Origin: Bacillus sp. 123MFChir2
GTDB lineage: Bacteria; Bacillota; Bacilli; Bacillales; Bacillaceae_G
Direction: 5' to 3'
DNA: 64,000 bases
Assembly: GCF_000383235.1 (NCBI RefSeq)
Contig: NZ_KB910926.1
Coordinates: forward strand, 1 to 64,000
The stretch's first letter is position 1. Each line of letters starts with the position of its first letter. Shown piece by piece: positions 11,825 through 21,184 of the stretch. Below the pieces are notes generated by a model. It saw only the letters and a program-made list of their open reading frames with translations. It was not told the origin of the DNA and made no database searches. The translations under genes and the position numbers were made by a program.

Positions 11825-11876
11825 TGTGGATAAATGAATCCACGCTAAACTTATACACAGTGGATAAGTTTAGCGT
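11825..11876. promoter_or_regulatory. DnaA-box cluster in the mnmE leader
   Basis: A perfect box TGTGGATAA (11825-11833), the partial ATCCACG (11838-11844), TTATACACA (11851-11859) and AGTGGATAA (11859-11867). The last two lie in an inverted repeat with a 13-base perfect stem (11842-11854 / 11864-11876). A DnaA-box cluster near this gene (thdF) is known in B. subtilis. Confidence 0.75.
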
Positions 11877-12007
11877 AATTTAGGTGAGGACATAATAAAA
11901 TAAGTTATTATTCTTTTTTACGCAGTTTTGTTATGGTATCCTAATAATTTAGTGAAAGAAAAAATCGTGTTGAAATATAGAGAAATAAGCAAGTGAGGTG
12001 AAAGAAC

Positions 12008-13384
12008 ATGGAATTTGATACAATTGCTGCGATTTCTACAGCTCTTGGGGAAGGTGCAATTGCCATTGTTCGAGTAAGTGGAGATGATGCGGTAGAGAAG
12101 GTAAACCGTATTTTTAAAGGAAAAGATTTAACGACAGTTCCATCTCATACAATTCAGTATGGGCATATTGTGGATTTAGATACAAATAAGGTTATTGAAG
12201 AAGTTATGGTTTCAATTATGCGGGCACCAAAGACATTTACGCGTGAAGATATTGTTGAGGTAAATTGTCATGGTGGCCTTGTTTCTGTAAACAAAGTATT
12301 ACAGCTTATTTTATCGCAAGGTGTTCGCTTAGCAGAGCCTGGAGAATTTACAAAGCGTGCTTTTTTAAATGGGCGTATTGACTTATCGCAAGCAGAAGCG
12401 GTTATGGATTTAATTCGCGCTAAAACAGATCGTGCAATGAACGTTGCGATTAACCAAATGGAAGGTCGATTATCAAAATTAATTGGTCGTTTACGACAAG
12501 AAATTTTAGAAACGTTGGCTCATGTAGAAGTGAACATTGATTATCCGGAATACGATGATGTAGAAGAAATGACGCATGGTGTTTTAATTGAGAAGGCAAC
12601 CTATGTCAAATCAGAGATTGCAATGTTGTTACAAACTTCAAAGCAAGGGAAAATTTTGCGTGAAGGAATTGCAACGGCTATTATCGGAAGGCCGAATGTT
12701 GGAAAGTCATCGTTATTAAATAGCCTTGTACAAGAAAAGAAAGCAATTGTGACAGATATAGCAGGAACAACCCGAGATGTTATTGAAGAATATGTGAACG
12801 TACGCGGTGTACCTCTGAAACTTATTGATACAGCTGGTATTCGTGAGACAGAGGATATTGTAGAACAAATTGGTGTCGAACGTTCAAAAGAGATGATGAA
12901 TAAAGCAGAGTTAGTACTTCTTGTTGTAAATTATAGCGAAGCGTTAACAAATGAAGATGAAGAGTTATTTCGAGCGGTGCAGGGGAAAGACCTTATCATC
13001 ATTGTAAATAAAACAGATTTACCGAAGCAGATTGATATGGAGTATGTTGCAAAATTAGCTGGTTCAGCTCGTGTTATTACAACGGCTTTACTTGAAGAGA
13101 AGGGTGTAGATGAGCTAGAACAGGCAATTGCTGATCTCTTCTTCGAAGGAACAATTGAAGCAGCTGATATGACATATGTATCGAATGCTCGTCACATTGG
13201 TTTATTAACACAAGCAGAAAAGACGATAGGTGATGCAATCGCGGCTATTCATAGTGGTGTGCCAATTGATATGGTACAGATTGATTTAACAAGAACGTGG
13301 GAAATACTCGGTGAAATTACGGGAGACACTGTACACGAAAGTTTAATTGATCAGTTATTCTCTCAATTTTGTTTAGGAAAGTAA
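12008..13384 (+). CDS. mnmE: tRNA modification GTPase MnmE
   Basis: MnmE, with MnmG, builds the 5-carboxymethylaminomethyl group on U34 of certain tRNAs. The 458-residue protein has an N-terminal formyl-THF-binding and dimerization domain, and a G domain inserted in a helical domain: GRPNVGKSS (P-loop), AGTTRD (switch I), DTAG, and NKTD. The C-terminal FCLGK holds the conserved cysteine motif (CxGK). The ATG at 12008 follows GAGGTG. It is the first gene of the mnmE-mnmG-rsmG operon. Confidence 0.98.
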   Translation: MEFDTIAAISTALGEGAIAIVRVSGDDAVEKVNRIFKGKDLTTVPSHTIQYGHIVDLDTNKVIEEVMVSIMRAPKTFTREDIVEVNCHGGLVSVNKVLQLILSQGVRLAEPGEFTKRAFLNGRIDLSQAEAVMDLIRAKTDRAMNVAINQMEGRLSKLIGRLRQEILETLAHVEVNIDYPEYDDVEEMTHGVLIEKATYVKSEIAMLLQTSKQGKILREGIATAIIGRPNVGKSSLLNSLVQEKKAIVTDIAGTTRDVIEEYVNVRGVPLKLIDTAGIRETEDIVEQIGVERSKEMMNKAELVLLVVNYSEALTNEDEELFRAVQGKDLIIIVNKTDLPKQIDMEYVAKLAGSARVITTALLEEKGVDELEQAIADLFFEGTIEAADMTYVSNARHIGLLTQAEKTIGDAIAAIHSGVPIDMVQIDLTRTWEILGEITGDTVHESLIDQLFSQFCLGK

Positions 13385-13403
13385 TTGTAAGGAGGAATGG
13401 AAA

Positions 13404-15293
13404 ATGGGATATAACGCCGGTTTTTATGATGTTATTGTAATCGGTGCAGGCCATGCAGGATGTGAAGCTGGTTTGGCAGCAGCTCGCATGGGAGCAAAAA
13501 CATTAATGTTAACAATTAACTTAGACATGGTTGCGTTTATGCCGTGTAACCCTTCAGTTGGTGGGCCTGCAAAGGGAATTGTTGTTCGTGAAATTGATGC
13601 GCTCGGCGGTGAAATGGGAAGAAATATTGATAAAACACATATTCAAATGCGTATGTTAAATACAGGGAAGGGCCCAGCAGTACGTGCACTTCGCGCCCAA
13701 GCAGATAAATTTGCTTATCAGCATGAATTGAAAAAAACAATCGAGGAAACGCCAAATTTAACATTATGTCAAGCTATGGTTGAACGCTTAGTTGTAGAAG
13801 ATGGTGTATGTAAAGGTGTTGTTACACAAACTGGAGCAGAATATACAGCGAAAACAATCGTTATTACAACAGGTACGTTTTTACGCGGTGAAATTATCGT
13901 TGGGAATTTAAAATATTCAAGCGGTCCAAACAACCAACAACCATCTGTGAAATTATCAGAGCATTTAGAAGAACTTGGGTTTGAACTAGTTCGTTTTAAA
14001 ACAGGTACGCCTCCACGTGTAGATAGTAGTACAATTGATTATAGCAAAACAGAAATTCAACCAGGTGATGATATACCGCGTGCATTCTCTTTTGAAACAA
14101 CGAAGTTCATTATGGATCAAATTCCGTGCTGGTTAACATATACAAGTGAAGAAACGCATCGTTTAATCGATGGAAACTTACATCGTTCCGCTATGTATTC
14201 TGGCATGATTAAAGGAACAGGCCCACGATATTGTCCTTCCATTGAAGATAAGGTTGTTCGTTTCCATGATAAGCCGCGTCATCAAATTTTCTTAGAGCCA
14301 GAAGGCCGTAATACACAAGAAGTATACGTACAAGGTTTATCAACAAGTTTACCAGAAGATGTACAACGTGAGATGTTAAAGACTATTCCTGGCCTAGAGA
14401 ACGTAGAAATGATGCGCACAGGATATGCAATTGAATATGACGCAATTGTACCAACACAGTTGTGGCCAACACTTGAAACAAAGAAAATACAAAATTTATA
14501 TACAGCGGGTCAAATTAATGGAACATCTGGTTATGAAGAAGCGGCAGGGCAAGGTTTAATGGCCGGTATTAACGCTGCGTGCCGTTCGTTAGGTAAAAAG
14601 GAAGTGATTTTAAATCGTTCGGATGCGTACATTGGCGTTTTAATCGATGATTTAGTCACAAAAGGTACAAATGAACCATATCGCTTGTTAACATCCCGTG
14701 CAGAATACCGATTATTATTACGCCATGACAATGCGGACCTACGTTTAACAGAGATTGGGCATGAAATTGGGTTAATTCCAGAAGAACGTTATGAACGTTT
14801 TACAGCAAAGAAAGAGAAAATTGAAAAAGAAAAAGAACGTTTAGCAAGTATTATTATTAAACCGCGTCCTGAAGTACAAGAGCTCATTCGCGGGGCTGGC
14901 GGAAGCGAACTAAAGGATGGTATACGTGCGAGTGACTTATTACGCCGTCCAGAAATGACATATGGGCATATTCATATTCTTGCTCCAAGTGAAGTGGAAG
15001 TTAGTGATGAAGTAGCAGAGCAAGTTGAGATTCAGCTTAAATATGAAGGATATATTGAAAAATCTTTACAACAAGTAGAACGTATGAAGCGTATGGAAAG
15101 TAAAAAGATTCCGATTGACATTGATTACGATGCAATTTCTGGAATAGCTTCTGAAGCACGTCAAAAATTAAAAGATGTCCGTCCACTATCTATGGGGCAA
15201 GCATCACGTATTTCTGGGGTAAATCCAGCTGATATTTCCATTTTACTTGTGTATATAGAACAAGGAAAAATTGCACGAGTATCGAACCAATAA
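13404..15293 (+). CDS. mnmG: tRNA uridine-5-carboxymethylaminomethyl modification enzyme MnmG
   Basis: The FAD-binding partner of MnmE in wobble uridine modification. The 629-residue protein opens with the dinucleotide-binding motif [17 protein letters not shown], followed by the family motifs [10 protein letters not shown] and [13 protein letters not shown]. Later come [23 protein letters not shown] and the C-terminal helical MnmE-binding domain. It lies 19 bp after mnmE with AAGGAGG before the ATG. Length is normal for the family (about 630). Confidence 0.98.
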   Translation: MGYNAGFYDVIVIGAGHAGCEAGLAAARMGAKTLMLTINLDMVAFMPCNPSVGGPAKGIVVREIDALGGEMGRNIDKTHIQMRMLNTGKGPAVRALRAQADKFAYQHELKKTIEETPNLTLCQAMVERLVVEDGVCKGVVTQTGAEYTAKTIVITTGTFLRGEIIVGNLKYSSGPNNQQPSVKLSEHLEELGFELVRFKTGTPPRVDSSTIDYSKTEIQPGDDIPRAFSFETTKFIMDQIPCWLTYTSEETHRLIDGNLHRSAMYSGMIKGTGPRYCPSIEDKVVRFHDKPRHQIFLEPEGRNTQEVYVQGLSTSLPEDVQREMLKTIPGLENVEMMRTGYAIEYDAIVPTQLWPTLETKKIQNLYTAGQINGTSGYEEAAGQGLMAGINAACRSLGKKEVILNRSDAYIGVLIDDLVTKGTNEPYRLLTSRAEYRLLLRHDNADLRLTEIGHEIGLIPEERYERFTAKKEKIEKEKERLASIIIKPRPEVQELIRGAGGSELKDGIRASDLLRRPEMTYGHIHILAPSEVEVSDEVAEQVEIQLKYEGYIEKSLQQVERMKRMESKKIPIDIDYDAISGIASEARQKLKDVRPLSMGQASRISGVNPADISILLVYIEQGKIARVSNQ

Positions 15294-15314
15294 ATAGTTA
15301 GGAGATATAGCGAG

Positions 15315-16034
15315 ATGAATATAGAACAATTTCAATCTATGCTAGTAGAAAGAGGGATTACTCTTTCTACTAGGCAGTTAGAACAATTTGAAATCTATTT
15401 TGAGACATTAGTTGAATGGAATGAAAAAATGAACTTAACTGCAATTACAGAGAAAGAAGATGTGTATTTAAAACACTTTTTTGATTCTATTACAGCTGCT
15501 TTTTATCATGATTTTTCAAAGCCATTTTCTATTTGTGATGTTGGTGCAGGAGCGGGGTTCCCTAGCATTCCATTAAAAATATGTTTTCCAAGTTTAAAAA
15601 TTACAATTGTCGATTCTTTGCAAAAACGTATTACGTTTTTAAATCATTTAGCAACAAAATTGGAATTACAAGACGTGGCATTTTGTCATGATCGTGCTGA
15701 AACATTTGGACAAAAAGAAGGAGTACGTGAATCATTTGATATTGTAATGGCACGCGCCGTTGCCCGCCTTTCTGTCTTAAGTGAATTGTGTTTACCGCTT
15801 GTGAAAGTAGGGGGAACATTTATTGCAATGAAAGGTGCAGCTGCAAGCGAAGAGATTGAAAATGGTAAGTATGCTCTGCAAGTACTTGGTGGTGAATTAA
15901 AAGGGATGTCTACGTTTCAATTACCATTCGAGGAAAGTGAACGCAACATTTTATTGATTGAGAAAAAGAGAAAAACGCCAAAGAAATATCCGCGTAAGCC
16001 CGGAACACCGAATAAATTACCTATTGAAAAATAA
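15315..16034 (+). CDS. rsmG: 16S rRNA (guanine527-N7)-methyltransferase
   Basis: RsmG methylates N7 of G527 in 16S rRNA; its loss gives low-level streptomycin resistance in several bacteria. The 239-residue protein has the SAM-binding motif [15 protein letters not shown] (about residues 75-90), an NLT-containing N-terminal segment and MARAVARL. A basic C-terminal tail follows. It is the last gene of the mnmE operon and is followed by two repeat copies rather than a clear terminator. Confidence 0.97.
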   Translation: MNIEQFQSMLVERGITLSTRQLEQFEIYFETLVEWNEKMNLTAITEKEDVYLKHFFDSITAAFYHDFSKPFSICDVGAGAGFPSIPLKICFPSLKITIVDSLQKRITFLNHLATKLELQDVAFCHDRAETFGQKEGVRESFDIVMARAVARLSVLSELCLPLVKVGGTFIAMKGAAASEEIENGKYALQVLGGELKGMSTFQLPFEESERNILLIEKKRKTPKKYPRKPGTPNKLPIEK

Positions 16035-16198
16035 ATCTTATTAGACGTAAGATTAAGTTATATATCAGTAAGCAAGTTTATTAGCAACTGATGGTTAGTC
16101 GAACGAATTGAGCTTTTACAGGCAGTTATCCACCACCTATCTTTTTAGATTTCTTACAATGTTGAGGCGTGGGCTTACTGCCCGTTAGAGCGGAAGAA
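16035..16198 (-). repeat. bcr1-type repeat, minus orientation (first of a tandem pair)
   Basis: The reverse complement contains TTATTTCTTCCGCTCTAACG, GGGCAGTAAGCCCACGCC and CGACTAACCATCAG, in the same order as the full copy at 25111-25264. The far end near the rsmG stop is degraded. It joins the next copy at 16199 through a shared ATAA edge. Confidence 0.7.
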
Positions 16199-16354
16199 AT
16201 AAGGTGAAACTTTGATTAGTAGGGAGGCTGCACATCTCGCTAATCGCTAGTTCAACAAATTGAGCTTTTGCGGACAGTTTATCTCTACTTACCTGCTTTA
16301 TGTATGGAAAAATGTTGAGATGAGGATATTGCTGCCCACGAATAGCAAGATAAA
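16199..16354 (-). repeat. bcr1-type repeat, minus orientation (second of a tandem pair)
   Basis: 156 bp; the reverse complement runs from TTTATCTTGCTATTCG through GGGCAGCAATATCC to AAAGTTTCACCTTAT. Length and segment order match the 154-bp copy at 25111-25264. It ends 70 bp before the noc start. Confidence 0.75.
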
Positions 16355-16362
16355 AACGTAAA

Positions 16363-16378
16363 TGTTTCACATGGAACA
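16363..16378. promoter_or_regulatory. parS-like site before noc
   Basis: TGTTTCACATGGAACA, 14 of 16 matches to the parS consensus TGTTTCACGTGAAACA, 46 bases before the noc start. Two central mismatches make ParB binding uncertain. Confidence 0.45.
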
Positions 16379-16423
16379 TTTTTGTATAGAGTATTCAATA
16401 GGATTCAAGGTGGTGGAATATGT

Positions 16424-17272
16424 ATGAAAAACACATTTTCTCGTTTATTTGGTTTTGGAGATAAAGAGGCTGAATTAGCATTACAAGAAGAAAGTCATGA
16501 AGAAATCAAACAAATTTCGTTAGCAAATATCGTTCCAAATCGTTATCAGCCACGGACAATTTTTGATGATGCTCGTATTGAAGAGCTTGCTCTTACAATT
16601 CATACACATGGATTAATTCAACCAATTGTTGTTAGGCAGTATGAAGGGAACAAATATGAGATTATCGCTGGTGAAAGACGTTTTCGAGCTGCTACAAAAT
16701 TAGGTTGGGAAACTGTTCCGGCTATTATAAAGAATTTGAACGATACTGAGACTGCTTCTGTTGCTTTAATTGAAAACTTGCAACGAGAAGAACTTACGGC
16801 AATTGAAGAAGCTGTTGCTTATCAAAAGTTAATTGAATTACATAGTTTAACACAAGAAGCATTAGCGCAGCGACTAGGTAAAGGGCAATCTACAATTGCG
16901 AACAAGTTGAGACTATTAAAGTTACCTGAAGAGATTAAACAAGCACTATTAGAGAAAAGTATTACAGAACGTCATGCACGTGCTCTTATTCCACTTAAAA
17001 ATGAAGAGATTCAATTAAAGGTTTTACAAGAAATCATTGAAAAGCAATTAAATGTAAAGCAAACAGAAGATAGAATTGCTAAATTGTTAGAAGAAACGAA
17101 ACCGAAACGAAAAGCAAAACAAAAAGCAGTAAGCCGCGATATGCGTATCGCAATGAATACCATTCGTCAATCTTTACAAATGGTCGCAAATAGTGGCTTA
17201 AACGTGAATTCAGAAGAAGAAGAATTTGATGAATACTATCAAATTACAATTAAAATTCCCAAAAAAAAGTAA
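16424..17272 (+). CDS. noc: nucleoid occlusion protein Noc
   Basis: Noc is a ParB-family CTPase that binds Noc sites around the chromosome and blocks division over the nucleoid. The 282-residue protein starts at the ATG at 16424 (AAGGTGG upstream). Its first residues [12 protein letters not shown] form the amphipathic helix that targets Noc to the membrane. The ParB/CTPase domain has [11 protein letters not shown] and [13 protein letters not shown]; the helix-turn-helix follows ([20 protein letters not shown]). It lies directly upstream of its paralogue system parA-parB, as in B. subtilis. Confidence 0.95.
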   Translation: MKNTFSRLFGFGDKEAELALQEESHEEIKQISLANIVPNRYQPRTIFDDARIEELALTIHTHGLIQPIVVRQYEGNKYEIIAGERRFRAATKLGWETVPAIIKNLNDTETASVALIENLQREELTAIEEAVAYQKLIELHSLTQEALAQRLGKGQSTIANKLRLLKLPEEIKQALLEKSITERHARALIPLKNEEIQLKVLQEIIEKQLNVKQTEDRIAKLLEETKPKRKAKQKAVSRDMRIAMNTIRQSLQMVANSGLNVNSEEEEFDEYYQITIKIPKKK

Positions 17273-17282
17273 GGAAATAGAA

Positions 17283-17313
17283 AGGCCTCAACCGTCGGTT
17301 AGGGGTCTTTTTG
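17283..17313 (+). terminator. noc intrinsic terminator
   Basis: An imperfect GC-rich hairpin (GGCCTCAACC / GGTTAGGGGTC) followed by TTTTTG just after the noc stop. Confidence 0.65.
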
Positions 17314-17326
17314 TTACGCATTCAAA

Positions 17327-17443
17327 ACTATATAAATCTACATTGAAAAACAACAAAAATCCCCTCTTTTTAGATGGGCGAGAGCATCTAGCTGTGCATA
17401 GAATCAATCTATATGTTGAAAAATCAAAATGGATTTATATAGT
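17327..17443 (+). repeat. MITE-like repeat, short derivative (117 bp)
   Basis: Terminal inverted repeats ACTATATAAATC (17327-17338) and GATTTATATAGT (17432-17443) are perfect over 12 bases. The inside (CTTTTTAGATGGGCGAGAGC, then CATCTAGCTGTGCATAGA) resembles a shrunken version of the element at 45073-45276. It has no coding capacity. Confidence 0.65.
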
Positions 17444-17453
17444 AAGGCCTTAC

Positions 17454-17498
17454 TGATGGAGGTTTCACTTTATCCCGCTGATAGAAGTTTCACTTTAT
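17454..17498 (+). repeat. bcr1-type remnants sharing a TTTAT edge
   Basis: A bcr1 right end (TGATGGAGGTTTCACTTTAT, 17454-17473) shares its TTTAT with the start of a second copy (TTTATCCCGCT). The second copy then jumps straight to its own right end (GATAGAAGTTTCACTTTAT, to 17498). The second copy is therefore an internally deleted 30-bp remnant. The remaining bases to the parA start hold nothing else I recognise. Confidence 0.65.
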
Positions 17499-17649
17499 AA
17501 GTACTATATTTTCTTTTAAAATTAAGAAGGAGTTTGTAAATAAATTTTGAAGTTTAATATACAGAAGCAAATGAAGCGTAATTGTTTCATGTTAAAATGA
17601 AAATAATCATTTGTAGAATAAGATATAAAGGTTGAAAGTAGGTGACATC

Positions 17650-18411
17650 ATGGGGAAAATCATTGCCATTGCTAATCAAAAAGGTGGGGTTGGAAAGACA
17701 ACAACATCGGTAAATTTAGGAGCTGGATTGGCACAAGTAGGAAAAAAAGTACTTCTTGTTGATATTGATGCACAAGGAAATGCAACGACAGGAGTGGGAA
17801 TTGAAAAATCAGATTTAAATGAATGTATTTATAATGTGCTTGTAGAAGACATGGATGTTCATGTTGTTATACAGCGAACCGCAACTGAAAATTTAGATGT
17901 ACTCCCTGCCACCATTCAACTAGCAGGAGCCGAGATAGAACTTGTACCGACAATTTCCCGGGAAGTTCGCCTGCAGCGTGCGCTGCAACCAATTCGTGAT
18001 GAATATGATTATATTATTATTGATTGTCCCCCATCTTTAGGTTTATTAACTATTAATGCATTAACTGCTGCAGATTCTGTTATTATTCCTGTTCAATGTG
18101 AGTATTATGCCCTAGAGGGGTTAAGTCAATTATTAAATACAGTTCGCCTTGTGCAAAAGCATTTAAATAAAAACTTAGCAATTCAAGGTGTTTTACTAAC
18201 AATGCTGGACGCCCGTACAAATTTAGGATTACAAGTAATTGATGAAGTGAAGAAATACTTCCGAGATAAAGTATATAGATCCATTATTCCGCGTAATGTA
18301 CGTTTAAGTGAAGCACCGAGTCATGGAAAACCAATTATGATGTATGATGCTAAGTCAAGGGGGGCAGAAGTGTATTTAGATTTAGCAAAGGAAGTGATTG
18401 CAGGTGGCTAA
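17650..18411 (+). CDS. parA: chromosome partitioning ATPase ParA (Soj)
   Basis: Soj/ParA is a deviant Walker ATPase that acts with ParB in origin segregation and, in B. subtilis, controls DnaA activity. The 253-residue protein starts at the ATG at 17650 (AGGTGA upstream); the TTG 18 bases earlier lies before the ribosome binding site. The deviant Walker A KGGVGKTTTS holds the signature lysine; VDIDAQGNAT and IIDCPPSLG mark the switch regions. It overlaps parB by 8 bases. Confidence 0.97.
   Translation: MGKIIAIANQKGGVGKTTTSVNLGAGLAQVGKKVLLVDIDAQGNATTGVGIEKSDLNECIYNVLVEDMDVHVVIQRTATENLDVLPATIQLAGAEIELVPTISREVRLQRALQPIRDEYDYIIIDCPPSLGLLTINALTAADSVIIPVQCEYYALEGLSQLLNTVRLVQKHLNKNLAIQGVLLTMLDARTNLGLQVIDEVKKYFRDKVYRSIIPRNVRLSEAPSHGKPIMMYDAKSRGAEVYLDLAKEVIAGG
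17953..17966. promoter_or_regulatory. Noc-binding-site-like sequence inside parA
   Basis: ATTTCCCGGGAAGT, 13 of 14 matches to the Noc site consensus ATTTCCCGGGAAAT that I recall from B. subtilis. It lies in the parA coding region. Confidence 0.55.
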
Positions 18412-19252
18412 AGGACTAGGAAGAGGAATTAATGCGTTTTTTCCAGATTTAGATGTGAAAGAGGGAGAAACAATTCAAGAATTGCAAGTAAATCAATTAC
18501 GTCCTAACCCATATCAGCCGCGTAAATATTTTCATAATGAAGCAATTCAAGAATTAGCGTTATCTATTAAAGAACATGGGATTTTACAACCTCTTATTGT
18601 TCGGAAAAGTATTAAAGGATATGAAATTGTTGCAGGAGAACGGAGATTTCGTGCTGCAAAAGAAGCAAAACTTAAAACAGTTCCTGCCGTTGTTCGAGAG
18701 TTAAATGATCAACAAATGATGGAATTTGCGCTACTAGAGAATTTGCAACGTGAAGATTTAACGCCTATCGAAGAAGCATTAGCTTATCAAATGCTCATGG
18801 AAGAGCTTAAGGTAACGCAAGAACAGTTAGCAAAGCGGCTTGGAAAAAGCAGACCGCATATTGCAAACCACATTCGTTTACTTTCTCTACCACCTTCCAT
18901 ACAAGACATGATTGCAAATGGAAGCATGTCTATGGGACATGGACGAACACTACTTGCATTAAAAGATAAAACAAAAATTAATAATTTATTACAACGAATT
19001 AAAGAAGAAGGATTAAATGTCCGTCAGTTGGAACAAATTATTCAACAGATGAATGAAAATGTTCCACGTGAAACAAAGAAACAAAAACCACAAAAAAATA
19101 TCTTTTTTGAGGAACAAGAAACGGTGTTACGAGAACGATTTGGAACATCTGTGAAAATTAAAGAAACAAAACAAGAAAAAGGAAAAATTGAAATTCAATT
19201 TTTCAATAAAGATGATTTGCAACGCATTTTAGAGCTTTTAGCGGGAGAATGA
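18404..19252 (+). CDS. parB: chromosome partitioning protein ParB (Spo0J)
   Basis: ParB binds parS, spreads as a CTP-dependent clamp and loads SMC condensin at the origin. The 282-residue protein has NPYQPRKYFH, the CTP-binding [26 protein letters not shown] and a helix-turn-helix (QEQLAKRLGKSRPHIANHIR). I choose the GTG at 18404 (MAKGLGRGINAFF), which matches the family N-terminus and has AAGGAAG upstream, over the in-frame TTG at 18398. A parS site lies within its 3' half. Confidence 0.96.
   Translation: MAKGLGRGINAFFPDLDVKEGETIQELQVNQLRPNPYQPRKYFHNEAIQELALSIKEHGILQPLIVRKSIKGYEIVAGERRFRAAKEAKLKTVPAVVRELNDQQMMEFALLENLQREDLTPIEEALAYQMLMEELKVTQEQLAKRLGKSRPHIANHIRLLSLPPSIQDMIANGSMSMGHGRTLLALKDKTKINNLLQRIKEEGLNVRQLEQIIQQMNENVPRETKKQKPQKNIFFEEQETVLRERFGTSVKIKETKQEKGKIEIQFFNKDDLQRILELLAGE
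19060..19075. promoter_or_regulatory. parS: parS site inside parB
   Basis: TGTTCCACGTGAAACA, 15 of 16 matches to the consensus. It is identical to the parS I recall within B. subtilis spo0J, and is at the equivalent place in the gene. Confidence 0.9.
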
Positions 19253-19294
19253 AAAAAAGTAAACCATCTTCAGTTATAGATGGTTTATTTTTTT
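19253..19294. terminator. bidirectional terminator between parB and yyaC
   Basis: AAACCATC / GATGGTTT stem with a T-run on the plus side and an A-run on the other side, so it can end the convergent parB and yyaC transcripts. Confidence 0.85.
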
Positions 19295-19870
19295 CATTAC
19301 AGCAATTTTTTTATCAGTTTCAATGATACTTTCTGCAATACCAGTAGCCATTTTCATAACAAGATTTAGTCTTGTATTTTGTAGTACAAAAAACTCCATA
19401 AATCCATTTAAATTTACAATACCATGAATATGCATATCACCAATCGCGGGAAGATTTTTATTCATAGCTGCTCCAGGTTTACTAGGACCTTTTCCAACTG
19501 TAATTGAACCAATATTTTGTGATTTTCCTAAACAAGCATCAATTGCAATAATAAAAGGATGCATAAATGATTGGTGTATTTCTGTAATTGTTTCTTCCAA
19601 GTTTAAAGCGTGGACGGGTGATTCTAGTGTTCCGTATAAATGAAAATTTTGAATGTTATAATCCTGTAATTTTGAGCCAACAAGAGGTCCTAATGCATCA
19701 CCAGTTGAGCGATCCGTTCCAATACACAGTATAATAAGTGGAGGGTTTTGTTCGATTGGGAGATGAGAAAGTAGAAAACTACTAATTGTTTGATTGCAAT
19801 TTACATCATGATACATAATCTGCTGTGAATCTTTTTCAAAAAAAGGTAAACGAAAACTTCCGATATTCAC
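19274..19870 (-). CDS. yyaC: spore protease-like protein YyaC (DUF1256)
   Basis: A 198-residue protein of the YyaC family, structurally related to the germination protease GPR. Seen: ILCIGTDRSTGDALGPLVG, AIDACLGKSQNIGSI, KGPSKPGAAMNKNLPAIGD. In B. subtilis yyaC is a sporulation gene next to spo0J; the substrate is not known to me. The start is a GTG at 19870 after AAAGGATGG; no ATG fits. It runs against the flow of its neighbours, typical of a separately controlled sporulation gene. Confidence 0.88.
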   Translation of the reverse strand: MNIGSFRLPFFEKDSQQIMYHDVNCNQTISSFLLSHLPIEQNPPLIILCIGTDRSTGDALGPLVGSKLQDYNIQNFHLYGTLESPVHALNLEETITEIHQSFMHPFIIAIDACLGKSQNIGSITVGKGPSKPGAAMNKNLPAIGDMHIHGIVNLNGFMEFFVLQNTRLNLVMKMATGIAESIIETDKKIAVMKKINHL

Positions 19871-20282
19871 GAAGCATCCATCCTTTAATAGAGTTTAGTC
19901 ATAAACTTGATTTTTACATATTGTATATTTCTCCTAAGGTAAGAACTATTTTGCTTTTAGTTTAGGGAAAACTTCATTTGATATTAGGTGATTTTGGGTA
20001 TTCCTGTTGCGTAGATGTAGCTTTCTTATGGGATAAGAGTGTTATAAAAGGTATGATATGAGCAGAAGAGGTGGGCACTCTTGTATATGGATTTATAAAG
20101 TATAAAAAGGATGAAGCGTACCATGTAGTTTGTAGAATACTAGTACTAGTATATAAAAAAGTGTGTCATTTTATACCTCATGGAATGCGAAAATAAAAGT
20201 GTATGAAAGAACTTTTTTCGTAAAATATAGGAGAAATTCTGTTACAATAAATAATGAATATGAGATAGAAAGGTAGGTCGCG
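19871..20282. other. intergenic region between divergent yyaC and the mscS-like gene
   Basis: About 410 AT-rich bases. It must hold the yyaC promoter (minus) and the mscS-like promoter (plus). I see TACAAT at 20243-20248 as a possible -10 for the latter. I found no repeat, RNA gene or coding segment I can support. Confidence 0.4.
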
Positions 20283-21164
20283 ATGAAAGGACTTCACGAC
20301 TTATATACAGACTTTACAAATGGATTGTTAAATGCAGGGTTATGGGAGAGTATCGGTCTTGGTTTGCTGAAAATCACACTTATTTTATTTATTTCGAGTG
20401 TAGTTATTCGAATTGGCAGAGTGATTATCCGTAATGCTTTCAAAATGAAGGCAAAATCACCAATTCAAATTTCTGAAAGACGAACGATGACAGTAGCGAA
20501 GTTGTTAGAAAATATTCTAACATACGTTATCTTTTTCATTGTAATAATTGCGATTTTAGGGGTATTTGGAATTGATACAAAAGGATTATTAGCTGGTGCA
20601 GGGGTTGTTGGTTTGGCGGTTGGTTTTGGTGCACAAAACTTAGTCAAAGACGTTATCACTGGATTCTTTATTTTATTAGAGGATCAATTTTCAGTAGGAG
20701 ACTATGTACGCTTAGGTCAATTTGAAGGAGTTATCGAAGAAATTGGCTTACGCACAACAAAAATGAAGAAATGGACAGGAGAAATTCACATTATTCCAAA
20801 TGGAAGTATTAAGGAAGTAACAAATTTCTCTGTTAGTAATAGCGTTGCCTTTGTAGATGTATCGATTTCATATGAAAGCGATATTGAACATGCAGAGCAA
20901 GTCCTTGAAAAGTTATTAGATGAATTACCAACAAGGTATGAACAAATGATTGCTCGCCCGCAATTATTAGGTGTGCAAAGCTTAGCAGCATCAGAGGTTG
21001 TGTTGAGGGTTACAGCTGAAGTAGAACCGATGCAACATTTTGCAGTGGCGAGAGCGCTGCGTAAAGAAATTAAAAGTCGTCTAGATTTACACGGGATTGA
21101 AATTCCATATCCGCGTATGGTTTTATACAACCGTGAAGAGCTGATGAATGAAAAAGTAAATTAG
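20283..21164 (+). CDS. small-conductance mechanosensitive channel, MscS family
   Basis: MscS channels open under membrane tension to release solutes during hypo-osmotic shock. The 293-residue protein has three membrane segments (about 25-45, 75-95, 98-125), the third being the Gly/Ala-rich pore helix in GLLAGAGVVGLAVGFGAQNLVKDVITG. A cytoplasmic beta domain follows (FSVGDYVRLGQFEGVIEEIGLRTT) and then IHIIPNGSI and a C-terminal alpha/beta domain. It belongs to the short YkuT-like group. The ATG at 20283 follows GGTAGG. Confidence 0.93.
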   Translation: MKGLHDLYTDFTNGLLNAGLWESIGLGLLKITLILFISSVVIRIGRVIIRNAFKMKAKSPIQISERRTMTVAKLLENILTYVIFFIVIIAILGVFGIDTKGLLAGAGVVGLAVGFGAQNLVKDVITGFFILLEDQFSVGDYVRLGQFEGVIEEIGLRTTKMKKWTGEIHIIPNGSIKEVTNFSVSNSVAFVDVSISYESDIEHAEQVLEKLLDELPTRYEQMIARPQLLGVQSLAASEVVLRVTAEVEPMQHFAVARALRKEIKSRLDLHGIEIPYPRMVLYNREELMNEKVN

Positions 21165-21184
21165 CAGTGAGAGGAGTTTAAAGA

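Noticed and set aside
17226-17456. 76-codon frame after noc
   Set aside because: It crosses the noc stop region, the terminator and the MITE-like element.
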